64,000 bases of DNA from Microglena sp. YARC (GCA_022414725.1 CM039467.1:6300931-6364930), one strand, 5' to 3'. Counted from the stretch's first letter, positions 46,901-53,175 are shown. Notes: generated by a model not told the origin, from the letters alone. Program-made: numbers and translations.

Positions 46901-48695
46901 AGGAATGCTCACTCCCACACCCATTCTCTCACCCACTCACTCTCCACCCAACCCTACCAGGGTTATGGAGCCCGCTGGGAGTCGAGGACGCACTACCTGG
47001 ACACTCACCTCCACTCCCTCTCACCCACTCACTCTCCACCCCCCCTACCAGGATAATGGAGCCCGCTGTGAGTCGCATAAGGAATGCTCACTCCCTCACC
47101 TACTCCTCCACTCACTCTCACCCACTCACTCTCCACCCCGCCCTACCAGGATAATGGAGCCCGCTGTGAGTCGCATAAGGACAGCTCACTCCCTCACCTA
47201 CTCCTCCACTCCCTCTCACCACTCACTCTCCACCCCGCCCTACCAGGATAATGGAGCCGCTGTGAGTCGCATAAGGAATGCTCACTCCCTCACCTACTCC
47301 TCCACTCCCTCTCACACCACTCACTCTCCACCCGCCTACCAGGATAATGGAGCCCGCTGTGAGTCGCATAAGGACAGCTCACTCCCTCACCTACTCCTCC
47401 ACTCCCTCTCACCCACTCACTCTCCACCCCGCCCTACCAGGATAATGGAGCCCGCTGTGAGTCGCATAAGGAATGCTCACTCCCTCACCTACTCCTCCAC
47501 TCCCTCTCACCCACTCACTCTCCACCCCGCCCTACCAGGATAATGGAGCCCGCTGTGAGTCGCATAAGGACAGCTCACTCCCTCACCTACTCCTCCACTC
47601 CCTCTCACCCACTCACTCTCCACCCCGCCCTACCAGGATAATGGAGCCCGCTGTGAGTCGCATAAGGAATGCTCACTCCCTCACCTACTCCTCCACTCCC
47701 TCTCACCCACTCACTCTCCACCCCGCCCTACCAGGATAATGGAGCCCGCTGTGAGTCGCATAAGGAAAGCTCACTCCCTCACCTACTCCTCCACTCCCTC
47801 TCACCCACTCACTCTCCACCCCGCCCTACCAGGATAATGGAGCCCGCTGTGAGTCGCATAAGGAATGCTCACTCCCTCACCTACTCCTCCACTCCCTCTC
47901 ACCCACTCACTCTCCACCCCGCCCTACCAGGATAATGGAGCCCGCTGTGAGTCGCATAAGGACAGCTCACTCCCTCACCTACTCCTCCACTCCCTCTCAC
48001 CCACTCACTCTCCACCCCGCCCTACCAGGATAATGGAGCTTGCTGTGAGTCGCATAAGGAATGCTCACTCCCTCACCTACTCCTCCACTCCCTCTCACCC
48101 ACTCACTCTCCACCCCGCCCTACCAGGATAATGGAGCTTGCTGTGAGTCGCATAAGGACAGCTCACTCCCTCACCTACTCCTCCACTCCCTCTCACCCAC
48201 TCACTCTCCACCCCGCCCTACCAGGATAATGGAGCCCGCTGTGAGTCGCATAAGGACAGCTCACTCCCTCACCTACTCACCCACCCACCCACTCCCTCTT
48301 CACCCCACCCCACCCCACCCCACCAGGGTTACGGAGCCCGCTTGGAGGTGCAAGAGGACAGCTGCCTCCCACACTCCCTCATTTACTCACCTACTCACCC
48401 ACTCCCTCTTCACCCCACCCCACCCCACCCTCCTAGGGTTACGGAGCTCGCTGGGAGGTGCAAAAGGACAGGTCACTCACTCCCTTACACTCACTCACTC
48501 ACTCACTCTAACTCACGCACTCACTCTCACATACCTACTCACTCACTCACTCATCCACTCACTCTCCACCCCACCCCACCCCACCCCAAGGGTTATGGAG
48601 CTCGCTGGGAGGTGCAAGAGGACAACTCCCTCAGCTTCCGAGGCTTCTTAGAACCTTCCTTTTCAGGAGGTCATGAAGCTGGCTGGAGGCACTGA
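21679..48695 (+). CDS. Large 11-exon gene, conserved-looking protein of unknown function (about 825 aa)
   Basis: Eleven segments join with matching phase at every junction: 21679-21834, 22347-22540, 23870-24098, 26171-26318, 34011-34269, 35800-36365, 38227-38745, 41996-42105, 44121-44186, 45694-45818, 48591-48695. Nine introns are GT-AG and one (after exon 5) is GC-AG. The coding total is 2477 nt, one short of 826 codons, and the missing base is best placed in a C-run in exon 7. The N-terminal third is helical and soluble-looking. The middle (exons 4-7) is low-complexity Pro/Ser/Thr/Gly, with a 13-residue repeat in exon 6. The last 150 residues look like a compact conserved module (MSEIEKML, SRLTAG, LAKHTHRD, GYGARWE, FRGFLEP, GHEAGWRH). 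No signal peptide or membrane segment. I cannot name the family. Introns make up about 91% of the locus and are mostly tandem repeats. The 3' end is the least certain part. Confidence 0.8.
22347..22540 (+). CDS. Large gene, exon 2
   Basis: Acceptor is a C-run then GCTGCAG; donor TCG|GTACGT. It enters in phase 0 and leaves in phase 2. It reads AASTQEANSVRES ... FSMHLC. No ATG lies near its start, so length-based open-frame searches miss it. Confidence 0.75.
22541..23365 (+). repeat. Intron 2 minisatellite (ATCTACTATCAGAGAGCCAG units between C-runs)
   Basis: About eleven units of ACATCTACTATCAGAGAGCC, AGAACCAAATAG and a C-run of varying length fill about 22795-23340. The sequence is not derived from a neighbouring exon, unlike the next array. 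Confidence 0.9.
23366..23869 (+). repeat. Exon-3 5'-edge array in intron 2
   Basis: Five copies begin after CAG at 23366, 23448, 23525, 23613 and 23705, each starting GGACG(T/C)TGGCCAAG like true exon 3 (23870). Each copy then jumps to AACAGCTACCACACCACCAT, a segment found about 80 bp inside the true exon, so the units are exon starts with an internal deletion. The copies include the pyrimidine tract and acceptor AG and are followed by C-runs. Confidence 0.88.
23870..24098 (+). CDS. Large gene, exon 3
   Basis: Acceptor CTCCCTCAG, donor GAAG|GTAGGG; phase 2 in, phase 0 out. It reads TLAKWAATGDFPFAAQQ then a leucine-rich helical part (ELESLMPALGALL). The AA-x-D/E-rich content and lack of low complexity suggest a folded region. 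Confidence 0.8.
24130..25857 (+). repeat. Intron 3 minisatellites (GGCAGGCAAATGGG and GGGGAGACAGGCTGGCAA)
   Basis: From about 24190 to 25190 units of about 43 bp carry AATGGGGAGACAGGCTGGC, AAAGGGCCTACAGGCAGGCA; a higher-order unit with GCACACAGACTGGCTAAGG occurs at 24540-24860. From about 25200 to 25740 units of about 92 bp add CAAATAGGCAAGCAAGCAGA and GGGCAT(A/G)CATGCAGGC. Long open frames on both strands here are repeat artefacts. Confidence 0.93.
25936..26170 (+). repeat. Exon-4 5'-edge array in intron 3
   Basis: Two decoy copies begin after CAG at 25947 and 26073; the true exon begins at 26171. All share a TTCATTCC/TTCCTTCCAG acceptor, ACCC(C)ATGTCAGA, CCCAACATGTCCTGG and GGCAGACC, then a C-run. 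Confidence 0.88.
26171..26318 (+). CDS. Large gene, exon 4
   Basis: Acceptor TTCCTTCCAG, donor CCAG|GTAATA; phase 0 in, phase 1 out. It encodes an Ala/Pro/Ser-rich linker (WEMAAAAALGGSANAS). Confidence 0.75.
26340..26575. repeat. (ATT)n / (AAT)n microsatellite in intron 4
   Basis: Trinucleotide ATT and AAT runs switch strand sense several times. Confidence 0.95.
26576..27420. other. Intron 4 sequence, no gene recognised
   Basis: Unique-looking, moderately GC-rich sequence with only short open frames on both strands and no motif I recognise; it may be a remnant of an inserted element. Confidence 0.45.
27421..27515 (+). repeat. Repeat R1 copy (GTAGCCCGTGTGGCCGGTGG)
   Basis: It matches 29175-29272 in the same orientation and 28993-29075 inverted, including GTAGCCCGTGTGGCCGGTGG and CCTAGTCTGGTATGGGTTAC. 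It lies directly outside the left Helitron-like end. Confidence 0.85.
27903..28250 (+). pseudogene. Helitron-like N-terminal basic region, left arm, frameshifted
   Basis: The frame starts MATVLMGRRARNTASQRSK and continues NKRRRDARAG, matching the right-arm protein in most positions. After about 40 residues the matching sequence shifts to another frame (PEEEHEGNQ ... YAAQSEEL), so this copy is broken. Confidence 0.5.
29685..30350 (-). CDS. Helitron-like N-terminal Arg-rich protein fragment, right arm
   Basis: A 221-residue frame beginning MPTDLMDRRARNTASQRSK. Residues 8-95 are Arg/Glu/Gln rich with repeated RQTHNQ, DARAA and REEYATQPWEL blocks, the kind of charged repeat seen at the N-terminus of many Helitron Rep/helicase proteins. 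No Rep HUH motif or helicase is present, so at best it is a 5' fragment. The second half has CERCHHSSH with no clear function. The assignment is inferred from sequence style and from the Helitron-like terminus 336 bp upstream. Confidence 0.4.
   Translation of the reverse strand: MPTDLMDRRARNTASQRSKRACMSEEARDRANKRRRDARAARPQELRQTHNQSSRQQRDAMPQEEREATNQARREEYATQPWELRQTHNQARPSDRHAFSSVCERCHHSSHACALLLAIASHSSWLVPSYCDYLTLFRSPWPFRPPAHSLACHAHPIFRSSFRCINYRGNVAAIFAIPGVDRASTGALHEKKKLQVYCHAIAPVRCSRRYRNLSVLKFLVG
31157..31841 (-). pseudogene. C2H2 zinc-finger protein fragment in intron 4 (two frames)
   Basis: The first frame (31841-31440) contains CTCPLCARSATDF ... HKKFC and an acidic DDDDG patch. The second frame (about 31430-31157) contains CPHCPATIW ... 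HHKEKH, which fits C-x2-C-x12-H-x3-H. The two would join if a short intron or a one-base shift lies near 31420-31450. It may be part of a transposon protein or a minus-strand gene nested in the intron; I do not recognise the family. Confidence 0.4.
32058..32575. repeat. (ATT)n and a 110-125 bp tandem repeat in intron 4
   Basis: After an ATT run (32058-32105) three units carry GATTACAGAGCTGTTTC, TTGCTGTATTTTGATTTTA and TGCACTGATCCTT separated by ATT/TGATGA words. Confidence 0.85.
32725..33216 (-). repeat. Inverted array derived from exon 3, in intron 4
   Basis: Five units of about 105-120 bp carry, on the minus strand, CAGCTACCACACCACCAT then GGCAGAGCTAGAAAG and a C-run with (CA)n. One unit (32834-32868) is the exact reverse complement of 35 bp of exon 3 (23952-23986). 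The others are diverged. This places exon-3-derived sequence in inverted orientation about 9 kb from its source in the same primary transcript. Confidence 0.88.
33667..34010 (+). repeat. Exon-5 5'-edge array in intron 4
   Basis: Two decoy copies begin after CCCACAG at 33667 and 33835; the true exon begins at 34011. Copies are about 90-100 bp and highly similar to the exon start (GTGAAGCCAGTCCC, GGACCCTCAGA, AGCTCAGGTGGGGAA, TCCCAAGCCAC), then decay into ACACCACTCCCC words. Confidence 0.9.
34011..34269 (+). CDS. Large gene, exon 5
   Basis: Acceptor CAACCCACAG; phase 1 in, phase 2 out. It ends CACAG|GCAAGA, a GC donor. It encodes a Gly/Ser-rich stretch with KIFGGGFGGGFAGAF; two G8 runs are exactly in frame. 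Confidence 0.78.
34275..34610 (+). repeat. Intron 5 tandem repeat, unit about 59 bp
   Basis: Six units of GAACTTGGTTGCGTGGCTCC, AGCCTTTATAACTTGAATTT. The first begins a few bases inside the intron. Confidence 0.9.
34740..35790 (+). repeat. (AAC)n/(ACC)n trinucleotide region in intron 5
   Basis: About 1 kb of AAC, ACC, ACA and CCA triplets with short CCCC interruptions. Long frames (poly-Asn/Thr or Val/Gly) are artefacts. Confidence 0.95.
35800..36365 (+). CDS. Large gene, exon 6
   Basis: Acceptor TCCCTACAG, donor GTCAG|GTAGGT; phase 2 in, phase 1 out; 566 bp, the longest exon. After a basic/Ser part (SLRRSVLSRVSKLDIKD) comes a 39-bp (13-residue) coding minisatellite at about 35995-36215, six units of the form AGLQTRPTRAPPA. 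It ends with an acidic-to-Ser-rich tail (NSEPAFSSVFDIPSS). Confidence 0.8.
36366..36735 (+). repeat. Exon-6 3'-edge array in intron 6
   Basis: Three further copies of the exon end and donor follow the true exon: copies near 36439-36489, 36557-36607 and 36671-36721, each with TCCAACTCAGAGC(C/T)TGCT or its variant, CTCATCTGTGTT and a GTAGG donor (mutated to GAAGG in the second). The intron part of the unit is GGTGGTGATGG. Confidence 0.9.
36838..37045 (-). mobile_element. tRNA-derived SINE candidate
   Basis: On the minus strand the head reads TGGTCTAGTGGTAGACC (box A-like, with a perfect D-stem) followed about 40 bases on by GGTTGTAATCC (box B-like, two mismatches to GGTTCGAATCC). The body then runs to GGCGTTATCATTAC. 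A truncated copy of the body is at 9866-10010 and diverged ones lie at 52140-52340 and 52779-52840. No intact tRNA cloverleaf is formed. Confidence 0.55.
37060..37700 (+). repeat. Intron 6 GGT-rich tandem repeat
   Basis: About five units with GTGGTGGAGGTGGCGGTAAT, GCAACGATGGTGGTGCTG, GTGTGCAGCTGATAAAAA and AACCCAAGCTAGGTT. Confidence 0.85.
37862..38215 (+). repeat. Intron 6 short-period repeat (CCAAACTNAC)
   Basis: About 35 units of roughly 10 bp, AACCCAAACT/GACCCAAACT, running up to the exon-7 acceptor. Confidence 0.92.
38227..38745 (+). CDS. Large gene, exon 7 (one-base frameshift in a C-run)
   Basis: Acceptor CTGCATCAG; phase 1 in. Frame is V-T-A-E-A-P up to about 38385, then the plausible frame changes by one base at the C8 run 38386-38393 and continues PPADPDNTQ to MSEIEKMLLTILQDPKK and donor TTCAG|GTATG (phase 2). 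A single missing C, by mutation or assembly error, explains it. The first two thirds are Pro/Ser-rich; the last 25 residues start the conserved-looking C-terminal module. Confidence 0.72.
38746..39290 (+). repeat. Exon-7 3'-edge array in intron 7, period 136 bp
   Basis: Donor-containing copies of the exon end recur with GTATG at 38882, 39018 and 39154, exactly 136 bp apart after the true donor at 38746. A fourth decayed copy ends near 39283 without a donor. Each unit includes CGATGAGCGAGAT, CAAGAAGGTCT, GGATTCAG|GTATGTCTC and about 50 bp of intron. Confidence 0.93.
39284..41755 (+). repeat. Intron 7 minisatellite (CCTCAACACCA/CCTCACTACTA)
   Basis: About 2.5 kb of ACCTCAACACC/ACCTCACTACC words of 10-12 bp with irregular higher order. 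Between about 40880 and 41480 many single-base losses appear, which look like consensus errors in a hard repeat. Confidence 0.95.
41755..41995 (+). repeat. Exon-8 5'-edge array in intron 7
   Basis: Decoy acceptors (GACTGCAG at about 41764, GGCTGCAG at about 41833) precede the true TTGCTGCAG at 41995. The second copy carries ATTAACAGCAGGCACTAGTG, nearly the exon start. About 80-160 bp spacing. Confidence 0.82.
41996..42105 (+). CDS. Large gene, exon 8
   Basis: Acceptor TTGCTGCAG, donor TGCAG|GTGAGC; phase 2 in, phase 1 out. It reads ITAGTSDQPGRIP, LKECVKAFTAMHAPG, SRLTAG. Well-formed coding without low complexity. Confidence 0.82.
42106..43450 (+). repeat. Exon-8 3'-edge array with embedded TTTAGGG motifs, period 117 bp
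   Basis: Donors recur at 42106, 42223, 42340, 42464, 42581 and 42698: spacing 117, except one of 124. Each unit holds 46 bp of exon end (ACTGCCAAGCACGCGCCTGG, AGCAGGCTGACTGCAG), the donor, then TTTAGGGTTTTAGGGTTTAG and ACATAAACAGACAGACAAAC. From about 42780 to 43440 at least five more units are decayed and have lost most heptamers, with GCTGGTAAGC as donor. Confidence 0.95.
43671..44120 (+). repeat. Exon-9 5'-edge array in intron 8, with 90-bp C-run
   Basis: Four decoy acceptors (after 43683, 43764, 43836 and 44031, approximate) precede the true one at 44120. They share TTTTATTGTCAACAG or TTTTCGTCAGCAG and then G(G/A)TGCTAGGGCTTTG. Units also carry ACACACTAGCTGATACT. A C-run of about 90 with one ATT interruption and a (CA)n lies at 43850-43985. 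Confidence 0.9.
44121..44186 (+). CDS. Large gene, exon 9
   Basis: Acceptor TTGTCAACAG, donor ATCAG|GTAAGA; phase 1 in and out. 22 codons: ARALAKHTHRDTSASF then WEPAS. Only the last of five acceptor copies continues into a clean donor, which selects it as the real exon. Confidence 0.8.
44225..45290 (+). repeat. Intron 9 minisatellite, period 39 bp
   Basis: About 26 units of GAGGGAGATGGGCAGGGTGA, GGAGAACACAGACAATAAC. Because 39 is divisible by three, several frames on both strands stay open for 350-426 residues. The natural-looking acidic frame (EGDGQGEEN) is stopped by TAG in several units, and exon phases skip the array cleanly. Confidence 0.93.
45694..45818 (+). CDS. Large gene, exon 10
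   Basis: Acceptor TGACTCGCAG, donor CCAAG|GTAACA; phase 1 in, phase 0 out. It reads ECLKNALAVRVLAKVIAG then SWRNLHSLPHG and LELRHPK. It has no copied edge on either side, unlike most of its neighbours. Confidence 0.82.
46195..46858 (+). repeat. Intron 10 minisatellite, period 20 bp (CACTCACCCACTTGGTCACT)
   Basis: About 32 units of the 20-bp word with very few variants, mostly single-base losses. Confidence 0.97.
46860..48590 (+). repeat. Exon-11 5'-edge array in intron 10, period about 98 bp
   Basis: About 16 units, each with a (C)TACCAG or CAACAG acceptor followed by GGATAATGGAGCCCGCTG or GGTTATGGAG-type exon start, then GCATAAGGA and CACTCCCTCACC filler. Early units and the last three keep GGTTA(T/C)GGAG like the true exon; the central units are homogenised with GATAATGG. 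The true exon starts at 48591. Confidence 0.92.
48591..48695 (+). CDS. Large gene, exon 11 (terminal)
   Basis: Acceptor CACCCCAAG, phase 0 in, 34 codons to TGA at 48693-48695. It reads GYGARWEVQEDNS, FRGFLEPSFSGGHEAGWRH. An alternative is an acceptor TTTTCAG at 48666 feeding a different frame (EVMKLAGGTDPAPP) with a GGTAACC donor at about 48731; I prefer the TGA model because GYGARW...GFLEP...GH..GW.H reads as a conserved C-terminus. Confidence 0.68.
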   Translation, partial: GYGARWEVQEDNSLSFRGFLEPSFSGGHEAGWRH

Positions 48696-49260
48696 TCCAG
48701 CCCCTCCCATCCTGCCAAGTGTGGGGTTTGGGTAACCTTTGTATTTGGGTTGGCTTGGCTTGGCTTGGCTTGGCTTGGGCTTTTTTGAACCCACCTTTCA
48801 GGAGGTTTTGAAGCTGTCTGGAGGCAGTGATCCAGTCCCTTAGGGTTAGTTTCTGTGGATGCTAAGAGTCCAGCTTCCCAAGCTGTCACGAGGCTGGCAG
48901 GAGGCACTGACCCAGCCCCTCTGACTCCGCCAAGTGCGGGATCGGGTAACCTTTGGCTTGGCTTGGCTTCGGCTTTTTTGAACCCACCTCTTCAGGAGGT
49001 TTTGAAGGGCCTGGAGGCAGTGATCCAGTCCCTTTGGGTTATTTCTGTGGATGCTAAGAGCCCAGCTGCCCAAGAGGCCACGAGGCTGGCAGGAGGCACT
49101 GACCCAGCCCCTCTGACTCTGCCAAGTGCGGGGTTGAGGTTACATTTGGCTTCTGTCCTCTGCTCCTTAGATGCCCCCTTGCCATGAGGCTGGCTGGAGG
49201 CACTAACCCGGCCCCTCTCATCCTGCCAAGCGTGGGGTGTGGGTAACATTTGGCTTAGGG
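48696..49260 (+). repeat. Exon-11 3'-edge array
   Basis: Four diverged copies of the terminal segment (AGGAGGT, GGCTGG(A/C)GGCA, TGATCCAG/TGACCCAG, CCCCTC, TGCCAAGTG(T/C)GGG, GGTAAC) follow the stop, alternating with TTGGCTTGGCTT words and TTTTTTGAACCCACC. Period is irregular, about 100-130 bp. Confidence 0.85.
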
Positions 49261-49279
49261 TCTGTGGCTTCTTCCCACC

Positions 49280-49530
49280 TTCCCACCCCATATGACGCAG
49301 ACATCTTGGCCATGTCTCGCCAACTGGAGCACCTTGGGACGCATGGGCTGCATTCGGTTTTCTCGGTCGATCGACATCCACCGAGCACGCACCCCATATG
49401 ATGCAGACATCTAGGCCACTCACGAACGCGGGCCCCTTGGGACGCATGCGGTGCATTTGGTTTTCTCGGTCGATCGACATACCACCGAGCGCACACACCA
49501 TATGACATAGGCATCTAGGCCACGTCTTTT
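49280..49530 (+). repeat. Tandem repeat, period about 103 bp
   Basis: Two and a half units with CACCCCATATGA, CAGACATCT, GGCCA, CCTTGGGACGCATG and GTTTTCTCGGTCGATCGACA starting near 49287, 49390 and 49496. Confidence 0.88.
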
Positions 49531-49534
49531 GTCG

Positions 49535-49630
49535 CAGTGCAGGGGTAGACCAAATAAGCTCGAGGGACTTGCCCAACCATGGCAGGGGGGGCAATGATGA
49601 AAAAGTACTGATGAACTGAACCCCAAAAAA
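49535..49630 (-). repeat. Dispersed repeat, GGCAAGTCCCTT family
   Basis: On the minus strand it reads GGGGTTCAGTTCATCAGTAC ... GGGCAAGTCCCTCGAGCTTA, TTTGGTCTACCCCTGCACTG; matches 56643-56755 through most of its length. Confidence 0.75.
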
Positions 49631-49913
49631 TCGTTTACCGACGCGGGCCCTGAGCTCGGGCTACACTTCCAGTCTCATGGTGTGTAGGATTCGTTGGCAG
49701 AGCCCCCCCCTTCCGAGGGGGGGAGCCCCAGGGTCACTCCGCTCTCTAACTAGCAAATCAACAAATAAAATCATTCAAACTCACCTCTTTCAAATTTCTT
49801 GCTGGGCCAGTACCAAATAGTTTTGGATTAGGACATCCGCCAAGTACGGCCTCTGCCTTGGCGGTACTCGCAAGTCTTAGGCAGCTTTTCTTTTATCTGC
49901 CTAATGTGTGTGC

Positions 49914-50105
49914 CAGGGTGCTACATTTTGTCAAATTGGACAGCGCTTGAAGCGCACAAACGTCAAATTGGTCAGCGCTTAGTAGTGCAAAAAGCGCAAA
50001 AACTGTGCCCACAGGGGGTTGAAAAACTGCGCGAAACGCGCAGTGGGGCTCAAAAAGCGTGCGCGAAATCGCGCTGCCGCGCGAAAAGCGCTTAGTTGTA
50101 CCCTG
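49914..50105. mobile_element. hAT-like MITE of the CAGGGTA family
   Basis: Starts CAGGGTGCTAC and ends TTGTACCCTG; 192 bp. Flanks are GTGTGTGC (49906-49913) and GTTTGTGC (50106-50113), an 8-bp duplication with one mismatch. The interior is rich in AAGCGC words as in the 12115-12301 copy. Confidence 0.85.
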
Positions 50106-50314
50106 GTTTGTGCATGCGGCCGACTGTGCGACCAGCCGAAGATTGACACATAAGCCAATTGTCACAGTAACTAACTGTCTTCGGTCCGCTGGATTCTGCT
50201 GCCACCTGTCGCACAGATTACACTCTTCGCCAAATTTACGCTTCCTTGCGCCGCCACCCAGGACCTATGACTTGCGTGCTGCCATTTGATGTGCCGACTT
50301 CCTACAGCAGGCTG

Positions 50315-50442
50315 CACCCTGTTCAGGTTGTAAACAAGTGTTCAGGGTATTAAACGCCTGTTTATGTACATCGATGGTTGAACACGCAGGTGTTGAACAG
50401 CTGTTGAACGCCCTGAACACCTGGTTGACAACCTGAACAGGT
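50315..50442. mobile_element. 128-bp inverted-repeat MITE
   Basis: Perfect 8-bp flanks GCAGGCTG (50307-50314 and 50443-50450). Long inverted ends of about 48 bp: ACCCTGTTCAGGTTGT against the complement of ACAACCTGAACAGGT, continuing to GTGTTCAGGG/CCCTGAACAC and CTGTT/AACAG. Confidence 0.85.
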
Positions 50443-50466
50443 GCAGGCTGCTGTTTGATGGGCTAA

Positions 50467-51712
50467 CTTATCAATCACAGCTCACTGTTTCTGATGTATC
50501 GATCACAGATCACTGTTTCTCATGTATCCACCACAGACCACTGTTTCTGGTGTATCCATCACAGATCACTGTTTCTCATGTATCCACCACAAATAACTGT
50601 TTCTGATATATCCACCACAGACCACTGTTTCTGGTGTATCCATCACAGATCATTGTTTCTCATGTATCCACCACAAATAACTGTTTCTGATGTATCCATC
50701 ACAGACCACAGTTTCTGATGTTTCCATCACAGATCACTGTTTCTCATGTATCCACCACAAATAACTGTTTCTGATGTATCCATCACAGACCACAGTTTCT
50801 GATGTTTCCATCACAGACCACTGTTTCTGGTGTATCCATCACAGATCACTGTTTCTCATGTATCCACCACAAATAACTGTTTCTGATGTATCCATCACAG
50901 ACCACAGTTTCTGATGTTTCCATCACAGACCACTGTTTCTGGTGTATCCATCACAGATCACTGTTTCTCATGTATCCATCACAGATCACTGTTTCTCATG
51001 TATCCACCACAAATAACTGTTTCTGATGTTTCCATCACAGATCACTGTTTCTGGTGTATCAATCACAGGTAACTGTTTCTGAAGTATCCATCACAGGCCA
51101 CTGTTTCTGATGTTTCCATCACAGACCACTGTTTCTGGTGTATCCATCACAGATCACTGTTTCTCATGTATCCACCACAAATAACTGTTTCTGATGTATC
51201 CATCACAGACCACAGTTTCTGATGTTTCCATCACAGACCACTGTTTCTGGTGTATCCATCACAGATCACTGTTTCTCATGTATCCACCACAAATAACTGT
51301 TTCTGATGTTTCCATCACAGATCACTGTTTCTGGTGTATCAATCACAGGTAACTGTTTCTGAAGTATCCATCACAGGCCACTGTTTCTGATGTTTCCATC
51401 ACGGACCACTGTTTCTGATGTTTCCATCACAGACCACAGTTTCTGATGTTTCCATCACAGACCACTGTTTCTGGTGTATCCATCACAGATCACTGTTTCT
51501 CATGTATCCATCACAGATCACTGTTTCTCATGTATCCACCACAAATAACTGTTTCTCATGTTTCCATCACAGATCACTGTTTCTGGTGTATCAATCACAG
51601 GTAACTGTTTCTGAAGTATCCATCACAGGCCACTGTTTCTGATGTTTCCATCACAGACCACTGTTTCTGATATATCAATCACAGACCACTGTTTGTGATG
51701 TATGCTACGTAC
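50467..51712 (+). repeat. Tandem repeat, period about 30 bp (TCCATCACAGATCACTGTTTC)
   Basis: About 41 units of TGTATCCATCACAGA and CACTGTTTCTGA with alternating CACCACAAATAA variants that form a higher-order pattern of several units. No independent spacers, so not CRISPR. Confidence 0.95.
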
Positions 51713-51821
51713 TGCCTAGGACTAATAGCCTCATAGTGTGCGAGAGCTCGCAGGACTGACCAGGCTATAAGTTAGATTTAATGTTCTCATGGTGTTGGTG
51801 GGTCGGTGGCAAGACAAAGGC

Positions 51822-51857
<36 letters not shown>

Positions 51858-51866
51858 TCTCTCAAG
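51822..51866 (+). repeat. (TC)n microsatellite
   Basis: About 20 TC units with one CC interruption. Confidence 0.95.
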
Positions 51867-52139
51867 ATCTCAAGATTTCAAGATCTCTACATGAATAGTC
51901 CAAGTTAGGCCCCAAACACAAAATGTCAGTGCCCTCTTACACCAGAAGGGATACAGTCGCACAAACAGCCCGGTGTTTGTTTTTATGACAGGGGTAGGCG
52001 GGTTTCTGCTTCCCGGTCGTGAGTATCATGTGCATATGTGTTGTGTATATATGGCTTCTGTTGGTGGACCTAGACCCTACGTTGCAGACAACGTTCCAGG
52101 CCGAATCGAATAAATCTTAACTTCCAAGATATGTCACAA

Positions 52140-52450
52140 TGACACTTCTAAGGACGTGGGGTTAAGGGAACCGGCTCGTAAGTATGTGATGGACGGGCTA
52201 ACATCACACCTAGAGTCTAGTTACCATGCCGGTCGACGACCCTCCGGGTGGGCCCAGGTGACCTCGATGAACCAGCAACCTGAGAAGACCCCGCACCTGC
52301 TTCCGTTCGATTCGGGACAGGCCGAATCGATGCAAGCACCTTGTGGGACTATACCATGTCCAGACACGGGGAGGATTGACATATTGAGAGCTCTGTCTCG
52401 ATTCTGTGGGTGGTGGTGCATGGCTGTGGTGGGTTACCTAGTTAGGATGA
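52140..52450 (-). repeat. SINE-like diverged copy
   Basis: GGACGTGGGGTTAAGGGA, ACCATGCCGGTCGACGAC and similar blocks parallel the 36843-36975 element but with many substitutions. Confidence 0.5.
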
Positions 52451-52654
52451 TTCCATTATAAACGAGACCTCAGCCTGCTTAACAGTCACGGCTACATCTT
52501 CAAGCACCTCAGTGCTGCTCACCGTCTTCCAATTTCCAAGTCCCCTCCTAAAGTATACCACAGAAACCAGGGAGGGACTAATGCAGAAGGAATAAAGCTT
52601 CATGTGTATGAAGCGCAGGTGTCCAGAGGATGCTGCTGTTTCCTCGTATGGTTT

Positions 52655-52840
52655 GATTGGATTGAATTGTTACATGGTTTTTCAGCCAACTCTAGGATGC
52701 TCACCGTCTTCCATTTCCGAGTCCCCCCGTGCCAGGGCCAGGGAGCAACAAACAACAAAAAAAGATAATGCCAAGAGGGGCGTGGTGTTATGGGACCCTC
52801 CCGTACGCTGCAGCTGGGTAAAGTCACAATGGCAGGCACA
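52655..52840. repeat. TTACATGG family repeat joined to a SINE-like fragment
   Basis: 52668-52760 matches the 10271-10380 family (TTACATGGTTTTTCAG, CCAACTCTA, AGTCCCCCCGTGC). 52779-52840 matches 11903-11965 (GGGCGTGGTGTTATGGGACC, TCCCGTACGCTGCAGCTGG). The two are adjacent, as also near 9866-10380. Confidence 0.6.
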
Positions 52841-52979
52841 GTAAGTGTCATCCTCTAGGCAGGAGGGACTCCTTCATGCGACGTGTGGCAAGAATTCTGA
52901 TACAGGAGGCATTAGATTCTCTGTGCAGCTTCGAAATTATGAGCAGACGAGATAATTCAAAGACTTGTCCAGGTCAGTT

Positions 52980-53175
52980 TAGGGTCTACTACGTTTTGTC
53001 AAAAAATTCAAGTTCAAGTCAGCGCTTAAAGCGCACAACGTCAAACCCCGGCAGTGCTTCATAGTGCAAGAAGCGCAAAAACTGCGCTCTGCCCCACAGG
53101 GCGCGTTGAAAACTGCTGAAACGACGCAGTGGGACGAGAAATCGTGCTGCCGCACGCGCTTTTGTAGAAACCCTG
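52980..53175. mobile_element. hAT-like MITE of the CAGGGTA family, diverged
   Basis: The left end TAGGGTCTACTACGTTTTGTC parallels the 49914 copy, and the right end is TTTGTAGAAACCCTG. AAGCGC words fill the interior. No clear target duplication. Confidence 0.65.

Noticed and set aside
46090..48651. Plus-strand frames up to 454 residues (HSLTHLVT repeats)
   Set aside because: They arise from the 20-bp and 98-bp tandem repeats in intron 10. Only the short segment at 48591-48695 has coding character.
50467..51712. CRISPR-like regular array
   Set aside because: Units of about 30 bp abut each other without independent spacers, there are no cas genes and the context is eukaryotic.
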